Below, in pieces: positions 1-8,204 of a stretch of 64,000 bases of DNA. This DNA is from JABWBD01 sp040768665 (GTDB taxonomy: Bacteria; Planctomycetota; Planctomycetia; Pirellulales; Thermoguttaceae): the NCBI GenBank assembly GCA_040768665.1, contig JAXGMN010000032.1, positions 1 through 64,000 of the forward strand. The letters run 5' to 3'. Position numbers and translations under genes: made by a program. Within the stretch, counting starts at the first letter, position 1, and every line of letters starts with the position of its first letter. The notes below the pieces were generated by a model, which saw nothing but the letters and a program-made list of their open reading frames with translations, ran no database searches and was not told the DNA's origin.

Positions 1-66
1 CGATCACTTCAACGTTCTCCAGATCGGCAAGGGGATGGCTTGGCCGAAGGCCTCTTCTCATCGTAG

Positions 67-111
67 CCTGGGGTTCTGCCCTTGTCGTTGCGACAAGGGC
101 AGAACCCCAGG
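67..111. repeat. Perfect 21-bp stem hairpin
   Basis: A 21-bp arm (67-87) is followed by a 3-base loop and its exact reverse complement (91-111). No T-run follows, so it is more likely an intergenic REP-type hairpin than a simple terminator. The first 190 bases otherwise hold no gene I can support. Confidence 0.7.
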
Positions 112-190
112 GCTCAGGTTAATGGTCATCTGTTTGGCCAACGGCCATAGTCACCTTTCCAAATCGCAACAAATGGAGCCTGGCCCTCTT

Positions 191-1762
191 TCACCCATCC
201 ACTGCCGACGCCGTGGGCATGGTCTCAATGGCACCAGCGGGAACATCCTCGCCGGTTCGAATTGATTGTTCGGCTGCCGCGAGGTCGACGTCTCGGAGTC
301 GGAAATTCGCGGTGCGGCTCCCCTGCAGTTCAAGAAACACTTTGGTCCCCGCAGGCGCTCGCATTTGCTCCATCGTCACGTCGCGGCTGTCGATGAACCT
401 CAGGACGGGCGACCGAGCGGGCTTCACGTCCACCCGCGACAGTCGGATCCGCTCGACGTGCTCGCAGCGGACGCCGGTCTCGGCGGCAATGTTGACGTCC
501 GCCAGCGAGATGTCTTCGATCGGGCAATTATCCAATCCGATCATCGCGATCCCAACCTTCGCCTTGTTGCACGTGATATTGCGAAAATGCATGTTGCGCA
601 GTCGCGGGAGGGCTGCCCCGTCGGCATCCCGGACCTCACCCGGGTAGCGGAGAGTGAGCACGATGGCTTCGCTGCCGATCTCGTCCATCGTGATATCCTG
701 AAAGTGGATGTTTTCGATGAAGCCGCCGCGGCCGGGCAGCGACTTGATGCGGATGCCGCGCTGCGTGCCGGCGAAGTGGCAGTCGTGGACGAAGACGTTG
801 CGAACGCCGGCCGACATCTCGCTGCCGATCACCACGCCGCCGTGCCCGCGCTTCGTGCGGCAGCGGCGGATGAGCACGTTCTCCAGCGGCTTGCCGACCT
901 CCCAGGCGTCCTCGTTGCGGCCCGCCTTGAGACAGATGCAGTCGTCGCCCGTGTCGAGAAAGCAGTCTTCGATGAGCACGTTGCGGCAGGAATCGGGATC
1001 GATGCCGTCGTTGTTCGGGCCCAACGTGGTCACGCTGACCTTCCGCACCGTCACATTCTCGCAGTAGACCGGGTGGATGTTCCACGAGGGGCCGTTGATC
1101 ATCGTAAAACCTTCCAACAGCACGTTGCGGCAGTCGATCGGCTGAATGAACGGGGGCCGCACCCCATCAGCCTCGGTGCCGAAGACCCGCTCTTGGACCG
1201 GAATGCCGTTGGCGGGCGCATGGAAGAGGCGAGTCATCCCTGGCTGCCGCTTCTTCCAAGGCCACCAGGCCTGTCCCTGACCGTTGAGTGTCCCCCTGCC
1301 GGTAACCGCGATAGTCTCGCATTGGTGGGCATAGATCAGCGGCGAGTAGTTGTAGCATCGAACGCCGCCGCGCTGGATGTAGACTACGGGCAGGTAGTCG
1401 TCGAACCGTGGACTGAACCGCAATTCAGCTCCGTCCGCAAGGTGCAGATCGACGCGGCTCTTCAGGTGGATCGGGCCAGTAAGCCAGACGCCCGTGGGAA
1501 CCAGCACGCGACCGCCTCCCGCCTCGGCGCAGGCGGCAATCGCCCGCCGGATGGCCAAAGTATTGCTCTCCTCGCCGCCGGGACGGGCCCCGAAATCGAC
1601 GATCGAGAAGCTTCGGTCAGGAAAAGTTGGTGCTTCGAAGGCGGGCATCTCGAATGGCGGCGGAGTGTGTGCCAGGGCCTTGAGCACGGGTCGGCCAGCC
1701 ATCGCTGCGGCCGCCACGGAAAGCCCTTGCCGAAGCATCGCTCGTCGCGTCCAGAGCGTCAT
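191..1762 (-). CDS. Secreted glycoside hydrolase family 28 (polygalacturonase-like)
   Basis: The 523-residue protein has a Tat-like leader (TRRAML at residues 5-10, then an Ala-rich stretch to about residue 30), so export is likely. The body is a right-handed beta-helix of the pectinase type. GH28 motifs are visible in order: NNDGID (250-255, the NTD-like motif with a catalytic Asp), TGDDC (271-275, the paired Asp), RGHGG (305-309) and RIK (338-340). The family hydrolyses alpha-linked galacturonan or rhamnogalacturonan, and is also used for other uronic-acid polymers. The family is clear; the substrate is not. The ATG at 1762 sits just before the RR motif. It is transcribed away from the neighbouring repeats and has no evident operon partner. 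Confidence 0.9.
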   Translation of the reverse strand: MTLWTRRAMLRQGLSVAAAAMAGRPVLKALAHTPPPFEMPAFEAPTFPDRSFSIVDFGARPGGEESNTLAIRRAIAACAEAGGGRVLVPTGVWLTGPIHLKSRVDLHLADGAELRFSPRFDDYLPVVYIQRGGVRCYNYSPLIYAHQCETIAVTGRGTLNGQGQAWWPWKKRQPGMTRLFHAPANGIPVQERVFGTEADGVRPPFIQPIDCRNVLLEGFTMINGPSWNIHPVYCENVTVRKVSVTTLGPNNDGIDPDSCRNVLIEDCFLDTGDDCICLKAGRNEDAWEVGKPLENVLIRRCRTKRGHGGVVIGSEMSAGVRNVFVHDCHFAGTQRGIRIKSLPGRGGFIENIHFQDITMDEIGSEAIVLTLRYPGEVRDADGAALPRLRNMHFRNITCNKAKVGIAMIGLDNCPIEDISLADVNIAAETGVRCEHVERIRLSRVDVKPARSPVLRFIDSRDVTMEQMRAPAGTKVFLELQGSRTANFRLRDVDLAAAEQSIRTGEDVPAGAIETMPTASAVDG

Positions 1763-1792
1763 AGGTTTCTCTCCTTCGCCGGAAGATCCAGC

Positions 1793-1826
1793 AACCCGGC
1801 TGCTTCTTAGCAGCCAGGCTGCTACT
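1793..1826. repeat. CCCGGCTGCT-type palindromic repeat, degenerate copy
   Basis: Arms related to CCCGGCTGCT and AGCAGCC lie just upstream of the GH28 start. The same palindrome recurs near 10430, 10507, 26348, 29535 and 57573. Confidence 0.6.
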
Positions 1827-1892
1827 TTTCACCCACACGACGAATCGTCAAAACAAGTTGGCACCTGCGGATCACTCTCGTCCATGCCGGCG

Positions 1893-2918
1893 TCAGTCCT
1901 TCAGCTTGTGCAGAAATCGGAGACCGTCGATCCCGTCCGCCGCACCCGGCACTCGCTCGACCACGCGGCAAACCTGACCGGAACGAATCAGCGAGTGAAG
2001 CACATCGTAGACCGGGTCGTAGCAGACCTTGGGGGCCGGGCTGGATGAGAGCGGTTCCACGACTCTAAGCAAATCCCCTACGTGTAATGGCTTGCCCTTC
2101 GACAGGGCGCCGAGTATCGCCGCACGAGCTGCTCCGCGGTCCACGTCATCGACGATCGCCTTCGAAGCGGGACCCATCGGCGACACACTAAGCCTTCCCT
2201 TGGAGACGGTAAACGAGGAACTCGGCGGAATCCACGTCCACCAACGGACGCTATCCGGGAAACCTTCGGGCGAGCTGGCCACGTAGGCGCCGTCCTCATC
2301 CATGCCTGCGCAGGTCGGCATATTCCACCGGGCGCCATAGACCGCTTCTGGGTGATCTGGCGAAATGAACAGCCCCGTCACCTCGGAAGGCATCTCAATC
2401 ATTGCCGTGGCAATTGCCTTCTCCGGATCGCCACATCGCCTCAAGGCGTCTTCCACCAGATGGGCCATGACGTCGCTGACGTGAACCGACCGGCCGTCTT
2501 CCAGCGTCGGATATTGTCCGATCGGGCGGGGGCTGACGGCGTGAAAGACATGTCCCTCGCGGGCGAGACGGTTGGGAATGTCCTTTCGACTGGGGTGGTC
2601 GATCCAGATGCCGGCACTTCCGTTGGCAACGTACGCCACCGATTCGAAGCAGGCGATAAACGGATGCGCCCACTCGGCGCCACCGCCCGACTTGGATCGC
2701 GAATGCGCCACGGCGACGCACCCCGGCAGCGCCTCCGCGTCCGTCTTCTTCCTCAGGTCGGCCATCACGCCCACAATCTTCCGCCAGTGCAGGCTGCCCG
2801 CCTCGACCGCGGCCACGCCCGCGTAGTATCCTCCCGCCAGCCCCTCTTGGCGCTGGATCATCTCGATAACCACAGGCGCGGCAAGACGCGAACCTGCATA
2901 GCCGGCAATCACACACAT
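1893..2918 (-). CDS. Class II glutamine amidotransferase-like (Ntn hydrolase) protein
   Basis: The start is placed at the ATG at 2918, giving 341 residues that begin Met-Cys. A Cys at position 2 is the N-terminal nucleophile of class II glutamine amidotransferases once Met is removed. The region GLAGGYYAG, then AHSRSKSGG with AHPF, and YVANGSAG matches the GHTRWATHG / AHPH / VHNG layout of GlmS- and AsnB-type amidotransferase domains. Longer in-frame starts exist upstream but would bury the Cys. No synthetase, SIS or PRTase domain follows. The C-terminal third resembles a small alpha/beta or winged-helix region with no known active site. It may release ammonia for a partner encoded elsewhere, or be a divergent Ntn amidase. 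The domain call is moderate; the function is unknown. Confidence 0.6.
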   Translation of the reverse strand: MCVIAGYAGSRLAAPVVIEMIQRQEGLAGGYYAGVAAVEAGSLHWRKIVGVMADLRKKTDAEALPGCVAVAHSRSKSGGGAEWAHPFIACFESVAYVANGSAGIWIDHPSRKDIPNRLAREGHVFHAVSPRPIGQYPTLEDGRSVHVSDVMAHLVEDALRRCGDPEKAIATAMIEMPSEVTGLFISPDHPEAVYGARWNMPTCAGMDEDGAYVASSPEGFPDSVRWWTWIPPSSSFTVSKGRLSVSPMGPASKAIVDDVDRGAARAAILGALSKGKPLHVGDLLRVVEPLSSSPAPKVCYDPVYDVLHSLIRSGQVCRVVERVPGAADGIDGLRFLHKLKD

Positions 2919-3039
2919 TCTGGCACCTCGTGTCACGTATTGGCAACGCGGAACTGCATATCCCAATATCCCGATCGCTCGGTTCTGGTTTCCCGCAAGG
3001 ACAGCGAGCCAGAGCGCTCCTGCCTGCCCGGGCCCTCCC

Positions 3040-3687
3040 ATATTAGCAAGCCGCCTCGCGACGTTCCAGGGTACCCAATCCGTCAACGTGACCAACGTGG
3101 TCGACGGCCGACCCGCCTTGGGCACGACGCCGCCGGAGGTCGCCCGACAGATCCACGGCCATGCCGACCGCGCGCTGGCGCTGCTCGCCTCCTTGTCCGC
3201 CGAGGGCCACAAGGAACTCCGCCTCACCCTGGGCTGATAAAAACGGGGACTGGCTCCGCAACATCTTGTGTGGTCGCTCTGGCTAAACCGCTATTAGTTG
3301 CGGTGCCTGTCCCCGTTTTTATCAAGTTTTTATCAGCCCAGCCTCACCCTGGGCGACATCCGGGCCATGGCCCTCTTGGGCAAGTACTATGCGCACAAGA
3401 TCGACGGCGCCGCGCAACTGGCCCTTCACCGCGAGACGGGCGAGCCGCAACATCGCGCGGCGGCCGTCCGCGAGCTGGTCCGGGCCGCCGAGTATTGGCA
3501 GCTTTACACCACCACAGCCCTGCGGCAGTACAAAAACCCGCTTTGGACGAATCGCGTGGGCTATTGCGATTGGAACAAGCTGCGGGAAGAGGTCCTCAAC
3601 GACATCGAGATCGCCCACGACTCTTCGGGACGAGACGACGCTCGGCGGCAAACCCCCGAGGGACCGCGTGCGGCTCTGAATGAGTAA
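3040..3687 (+). pseudogene. Remnant of a large secreted carbohydrate-active protein, split by element A
   Basis: An open stretch from about 3040 ends at the TGA created at the left end of the inserted 109-bp element. Across the element the reading continues at LTLGDIRAMALLGKYY and runs to a stop at 3687. Removing the element plus one copy of the 11-bp duplication restores a continuous frame. The rejoined tail, with its helical region and WTNRVGYCDW motif, resembles C-terminal parts of large uncharacterised glycosidase-like proteins (CBM6 or alpha-glucuronidase-like) of Planctomycetes and Bacteroidetes; that link is from memory and weak. The 5' part of the gene is missing, so it was already truncated. 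Confidence 0.6.
3232..3340. mobile_element. Element A copy 1: 109-bp MITE-like insertion with 11-bp target duplication
   Basis: The element starts GGCTGATAAAAACGGGGAC and ends with GTCCCCGTTTTTATC followed by AGTTTTTATCAGCCCA, so the ends form an inverted repeat. It is flanked by an exact 11-bp direct repeat GCCTCACCCTG (3221-3231 and 3341-3351). A second copy at 29755-29863 matches at all 109 positions by eye and has its own, different 11-bp duplication. No reading frame of note lies inside, so it would need a transposase supplied in trans. Confidence 0.85.
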
Positions 3688-3697
3688 ATAGTGTGAA

Positions 3698-4667
3698 TCA
3701 AGCCGGCTGGTACGGCGAATACGCGAACTGCGTCTGTTCGGCAGTCGGCTGACCGCTCAGCGAGAGGTAAACAACCGGTCCGAGAAGACTCAAGAACGGC
3801 CAATAGATGAGCAGTCCCAGGCCGCAGGGGATCACGGCGGCAATCGCCAGGCCCATAAGCACCAGGCCCAGCGCAAAGACGGTAAGCTTGTTTCCGGCGG
3901 TGAGCTGCCGGGATAGTTCCAGAGACTCGATCGCTCCCGCATTGCGATCGATGATCAGATACCAATAGGGAAAGAACATCAGTACGAAAATGATCCCGGG
4001 AACGATGAAAAGAACCAAACCCGCCAGCATTGCCAACAGGAAAAGAATCGAGGCCCCCAGTGCCCTGAGAAGGTAAGGGCCGCCCGCGAACAGTTCGCCG
4101 AGTTCCACCGGTTGGCCGCGCGATCCGGAGGAAGATCAGGGTCTGGCCGACGCTGATCCAGAACGAGAACACTTGCGCCGCCAACCATGCCAGGACCACC
4201 AGCCCCATTGCAACCGCCTCCTCATTGATCGCGGCGGCCAGAAGTGCAGCACCGTAGTTGAGAAGCTGCCCAACAACGAAATTGATCCCGGCCGCCAGAA
4301 AGAAGGCCCCCATGCTGATCCCGAGACGAGCCTTCAAGATCGCCCACGTGCGGCCAAGGACGTCGCCGAGGTCGATTCGCGTCGGAACGATGCCGCGCGC
4401 GGCCCCCTCGTATCCCGTTCGATCCGGCCCGGCAAACTCGACCGGTGAACGGTAAGGGTTCTGGTCATCTGCCGGGGCCTGAGGAGCGGCGCCGAAGGGG
4501 CTGGCCTGGCCGGCCGGCGAACCGCCGTAGGAAAGCGGCTCAGCCGCGGCAGGCGACGGAATGGCCGTCACTTCGCCGCATTCGGGGCACTTCGCCTGCT
4601 TGCCGGCAGTCTCGTCGGGAGTCCGCAGAAGCTTGCCACACCCGGCACATCGGAATTCGATCGGCAT
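3698..4667 (-). pseudogene. Zinc-ribbon plus multi-TM membrane protein, frameshifted
   Basis: The N-terminus (ATG at 4667) has a CAGC-x(15)-CPEC zinc-ribbon, then a Pro/Ala-rich linker and hydrophobic helices. The frame is lost near 4118 and the natural continuation, starting GQPVELGELFAGG with further helices, lies in another frame and ends at 3698. Restoring two bases, a lost CG unit in a CGCG run, gives one product of about 323 residues that reads IARGQPVELGELF across the joint. Planctomycetes have many such zinc-ribbon membrane proteins of unknown function. The frameshift could be a genuine mutation or an assembly error. Confidence 0.7.
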
Positions 4668-4822
4668 AGTACTCACCCCGTGTTTAGGACTGCTTACGGA
4701 CGACGAGCCCCGGAAGAGAAACACAGCAACCGCCCGCGGGTAGGATAGCATCTCCGCGAGGGAACCACCATACCACCCCAATCATCTAGCCCTTTTTGGG
4801 ACAACCTGCTACGCTTAGGCTC

Positions 4823-6796
4823 ATGCTCACCCCGGCTGACATTCTCGGACCTGCGGGGCGGATTGCCGCCCGGATGAAGAACTACGAACACCGCTCGGAG
4901 CAGCTCCAGATGGCCGAGGCGGTGGCCGAGGCGATGGCTCGTGGCCACCACCTGATCGTGGAGGCCGGCACAGGCGTCGGCAAGAGTTTCTCCTACCTGG
5001 TGCCCGCGATCCTTGCCACGGCCGGCGAACGCCCGGAAGGGGCGCCCCGCCGCCGCGTCGTGATTTCCACGCATACCATCAGCCTTCAGGAGCAGCTCAT
5101 CCACAAGGACATCCCGTTTCTCAACAGCGTCATGCCGCTGGAGTTCACGGCCGTGCTGGTCAAGGGACGGGCCAATTACCTGAGCCTGCGGCGGCTCCAC
5201 AACGCGCTGCAACGGGCCGGCAGCATGTTCGCCCGTGAGGAGGAATTCGAGCAGCTCCGTCAGATTGACCACTGGTCGAAGGAGACCGCCGACGGCTCCC
5301 TATCCGACCTCGAGTACCGCCCGCTGGGCCAGGTCTGGGACGAGGTGGCCAGCGACAGCGGCAACTGCATGGGCAGGAAGTGCCCGACGTACAAGGACTG
5401 CTTCTACTACCGTGCCCGCCGCCGCGTGGCCAACGCCCAGATCCTGATCGTCAATCATGCTTTGTTTTTCAGCGATCTGGCCCTGCGTCGCGAAGGGGCC
5501 GCGATTCTGCCGAACTACGATGCGGTGGTGTTCGACGAGGCCCACACGGTCGAGGACGTCGCCGGCGACCATCTGGGCCTCGGGATCTCCAGCGGCCAGG
5601 TCGAGTACACGCTCAGCAAGCTCTACAACGACCGCACCAACCGCGGGCTGCTGGTCCACCACGGCATGGGCGAGGCCCAGCAGCAAGTGATGGAATGCCG
5701 GTATCGGGCCGAGGATTTCTTTGGCGAGGTCCACGACTGGCTCGCCTCGCACCGCCAGGGCAACGGCCGCGTCCAGGCGCCGGGGATCGTTCGCAACATG
5801 CTCTCCGAAGGTCTCAGAAAGCTCTCCGGCGCGGTCCGCTCAAGCGGGCAGAGGCTCAAAGCGGCGGAAGAGCGCCAGGACTTCTCCGCGGCCTCGAACC
5901 GGCTCAGCGCGTTGGCCGAAGGGGTGGAGGAGTGGTGCGAGCAGCGCCTCGAGGACTCGGTCTATTGGATCGAGGAAAGCTGGGGCCGGCGGCGACGCCG
6001 GACGACTCTTGCCGCATCTCCGATCAACGTCGGGCCGGTGCTCCGCGAAGCGCTTTTCGACGAGATCCCCACCGTGGTCATGACCAGCGCTACGCTGGCG
6101 ACCGGCGGCGGTTCGTTCGATTTCTTCAAATCCCGTGTCGGGCTGACTCAGTGCCGGACACTCTGCCTGGGCAGCCCGTTCAACTACCGCGAGCAGGCCC
6201 AGCTCATTCTCCTGGACGGCATGCCCGATCCGGGCGAGAACGCCGGTCTGTACGAGCAGAAGTCGATCGAGATGGTCCGCCGCTATGTCGAGCGGACCGA
6301 CGGGCGGGCCTTCGTGCTGTTCACCAGCTACGAAATGATGAAGCGTGTGGCTTCGGCACTGACCGGCTGGCTGACCGAGCAGGACCTGGCGCTCTACTGC
6401 CAGTCGGACGGATTGCCGCGGAGCCAGATGGTCGAGCGGTTCAAGGCCAACGGCCGATCGGTGCTTTTCGGGACCGACAGCTTCTGGCAGGGCGTCGACG
6501 TGCCGGGCGACGCGCTGCAGAACGTCATCATCACCCGTCTGCCCTTCAGTGTGCCGGATCGTCCATTGACCGAAGCCCGCATCGACGCCATCCGCGCCGC
6601 CGGCGGCAATCCCTTTCGCGACTACCAACTGCCCGGCGCCGTGATCAAGCTCAAGCAGGGCTTCGGCCGGCTGATCCGCTCGAAGCTTGACACGGGCATG
6701 GTCGTGATCCTCGACCCTCGCGTGCGAACGAAGCCCTACGGCAAGACGTTCTTGAGTTCGCTGCCCCAGTGCCGGGTGGTGGTGGAAAGGGCGTAG
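4823..6796 (+). CDS. ATP-dependent iron-sulfur helicase, DinG/XPD-like
   Basis: The 657-residue superfamily 2 helicase starts at the ATG at 4823 (MLTPADIL). Walker A is EAGTGVGKS (47-55) and the DEAH box is VFDEAH (236-241). The late motif QGFGRLIR marks the XPD/DinG group, which unwinds DNA 5' to 3' in repair and R-loop removal. Between motifs Ia and II lie Cys182, Cys187 and Cys193, which would be iron-sulfur ligands. The usual first ligand, in NYLC, is NYLS here (Ser121), so only three of the four canonical cysteines are seen. It is single-cistron; the upstream membrane gene is divergent. Confidence 0.9.
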   Translation: MLTPADILGPAGRIAARMKNYEHRSEQLQMAEAVAEAMARGHHLIVEAGTGVGKSFSYLVPAILATAGERPEGAPRRRVVISTHTISLQEQLIHKDIPFLNSVMPLEFTAVLVKGRANYLSLRRLHNALQRAGSMFAREEEFEQLRQIDHWSKETADGSLSDLEYRPLGQVWDEVASDSGNCMGRKCPTYKDCFYYRARRRVANAQILIVNHALFFSDLALRREGAAILPNYDAVVFDEAHTVEDVAGDHLGLGISSGQVEYTLSKLYNDRTNRGLLVHHGMGEAQQQVMECRYRAEDFFGEVHDWLASHRQGNGRVQAPGIVRNMLSEGLRKLSGAVRSSGQRLKAAEERQDFSAASNRLSALAEGVEEWCEQRLEDSVYWIEESWGRRRRRTTLAASPINVGPVLREALFDEIPTVVMTSATLATGGGSFDFFKSRVGLTQCRTLCLGSPFNYREQAQLILLDGMPDPGENAGLYEQKSIEMVRRYVERTDGRAFVLFTSYEMMKRVASALTGWLTEQDLALYCQSDGLPRSQMVERFKANGRSVLFGTDSFWQGVDVPGDALQNVIITRLPFSVPDRPLTEARIDAIRAAGGNPFRDYQLPGAVIKLKQGFGRLIRSKLDTGMVVILDPRVRTKPYGKTFLSSLPQCRVVVERA

Positions 6797-6995
6797 AGCC
6801 GGTGCAGCCACATCGGGGCGCGAAGTGGAGAAGCACCTGTTACCGCCGCTTTCGGCGCCCAACCGGTTTCCAGCGAGACGGCGCCAGCTTGCGTAAACCT
6901 TGCTGGGCTATTCGGGGCTTTCGACGGCGGCTAGAATAGATGCAGAGGAAGATGAATCAGTATCGGGGCTCGCACGCCTACAAAGGGAGTGAAGG

Positions 6996-7697
6996 ATGGC
7001 GAAGAAGGACTTCATTTCGAGTGTACGGACGGCCGTAGGGTTTCTGGACCCCGAAGTCCAGACCGATCGTCAACACTTGGACTCTGAAGAGATCCGGCAG
7101 CAGATTCTGCAGGCGGACATATGGCTGACTCCGAAATCGGTCGAGGGGTTCGTACCACAGGACTTTGCGGAATTGCCAGAAGCACAGCGAAACGAACTAA
7201 GGGCGGAGGTCGACGCTTTTCGGAACATTGCCGAGCAGGTACCGCCCGGCGCTCCGGCACCAAAGGAACGCGCCGAGGCTGCCCTTCCTCATTTCCTAAG
7301 GATCATCTCTCTGGTTCGCGAAGCCATCTTGCCGCCATGGGTTGCCGACTTGGACGTGCTGCTGTGCCAAGTGGAGTCGTGGTGCGAGAAGGAAGCCTGG
7401 TCGCATAAGCGACAATCCAAAATCGTCAGGGAACGGTTGCTGGGCCCGTACGAGGTGCAGCAGCTTCGCTTCCACACGGGGCATGCCGGATTTATGCTCG
7501 ACCCGGTAGCGAGGTTTGTGCCGGGTGGGCTGGGAATGGTCGATCTCCACATTCTCCCTACGCTTGATTCGGTCATGATCTTGAGAACAGAAGAAGATTG
7601 GGTGTTGCACGTCGAGCAAGCAGGCGATGTGCAAGTGCTACCGTGGGGGCGAGAGCAGTTCGGCATGGCCCTGAGTGAACTGGCGAAGTACCTATGA
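6996..7697 (+). CDS. Unknown protein, first gene of a HEPN-like pair
   Basis: The 233-residue soluble protein has no signal peptide or membrane segment. It is rich in Glu, Gln, Trp and Leu, and mostly helical in its first 150 residues. The last 80 residues look more beta-rich (FHTGHAGFMLDPVARF, VMILRTEEDWVLHVEQ). I recognise no family and see no nucleotidyltransferase GSxxxxxxDxD motif. An AAGGGAGTGAAGG ribosome-binding site precedes the ATG. The stop overlaps the next start by four bases (ATGA), so the two genes are almost surely translationally coupled. With a HEPN-like partner it may be an antitoxin, a sensor or a structural partner; this is inference. Confidence 0.7.
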   Translation: MAKKDFISSVRTAVGFLDPEVQTDRQHLDSEEIRQQILQADIWLTPKSVEGFVPQDFAELPEAQRNELRAEVDAFRNIAEQVPPGAPAPKERAEAALPHFLRIISLVREAILPPWVADLDVLLCQVESWCEKEAWSHKRQSKIVRERLLGPYEVQQLRFHTGHAGFMLDPVARFVPGGLGMVDLHILPTLDSVMILRTEEDWVLHVEQAGDVQVLPWGREQFGMALSELAKYL

Positions 7698-8152
7698 GAG
7701 AGCGAGATAAGCGCCAGGAGCGTATCCTAGCAGTCGAGCGCGAGTACAAGGCTGCCAAGAAGGCCATCGACTTGCTTGGTCGTGAGATGCAATCCAATCC
7801 GGCGTTGGGCAAGCCGGACGGTTGGGGAGCTCGGGACGCGAGGCAGGTTCAAGAGAATCTGGAACCAACCTTCATCATTCGGCTGTACGCTGAATTCGAG
7901 GCTGGCTTGCGGGAGGCATGGGAGCACTACTTCAAGAAAGACACGCATCCTCCCATGAAAGACTTGCTGTTAGCAGTTGCGACGAAGCGGTCTGCGACCG
8001 ACTACCTGGACGATGCCCGAGCCGTTCAGGAGTATCGGAACAATCTTGTTCATGAGGGAGATTCCCGCAGGATGCGTCCGGTCTCTTTCGAAAAGGCTCG
8101 ACGTTCCTTGGCAGTCTTTCTTGGTCGATTACCGCTCAACTGGAGACCATGA
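7694..8152 (+). CDS. HEPN-like protein, candidate RNase toxin
   Basis: The 152-residue, mainly helical protein overlaps the upstream gene by 4 bp. Near the C-terminus it has EYRNNLVHEG, where R115-N116-x3-H120 fits the R-x4-6-H motif of HEPN domains, with the Asn common after the Arg. The earlier segment FIIRLYAEFEAGLREAW (60-76) resembles the first helix of HEPN proteins of the RiboL-PSP/MAE_28990 type. HEPN proteins with this motif are metal-independent RNases in toxin-antitoxin and anti-phage systems. The motif is seen; the family call is from memory; activity is inferred. The sulfatase gene starts 52 bp downstream. Confidence 0.65.
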   Translation: MRERDKRQERILAVEREYKAAKKAIDLLGREMQSNPALGKPDGWGARDARQVQENLEPTFIIRLYAEFEAGLREAWEHYFKKDTHPPMKDLLLAVATKRSATDYLDDARAVQEYRNNLVHEGDSRRMRPVSFEKARRSLAVFLGRLPLNWRP

Positions 8153-8204
8153 TCTGCATGTCAGGAGGGAGGACTTTGTGAGTTTGTCAAAAGGAACATT
8201 CACC

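Noticed and set aside
266..1810. Long plus-strand ORF opposite the GH28 gene
   Set aside because: It mirrors the codon structure of the GH28 gene, has no ribosome-binding site and no family-like sequence; a GC-rich antisense shadow.
1893..3227. Longer 444-codon form of the amidotransferase-like gene
   Set aside because: The extension overlaps the remnant and element A and would bury the Cys2 nucleophile; the ATG at 2918 is better.
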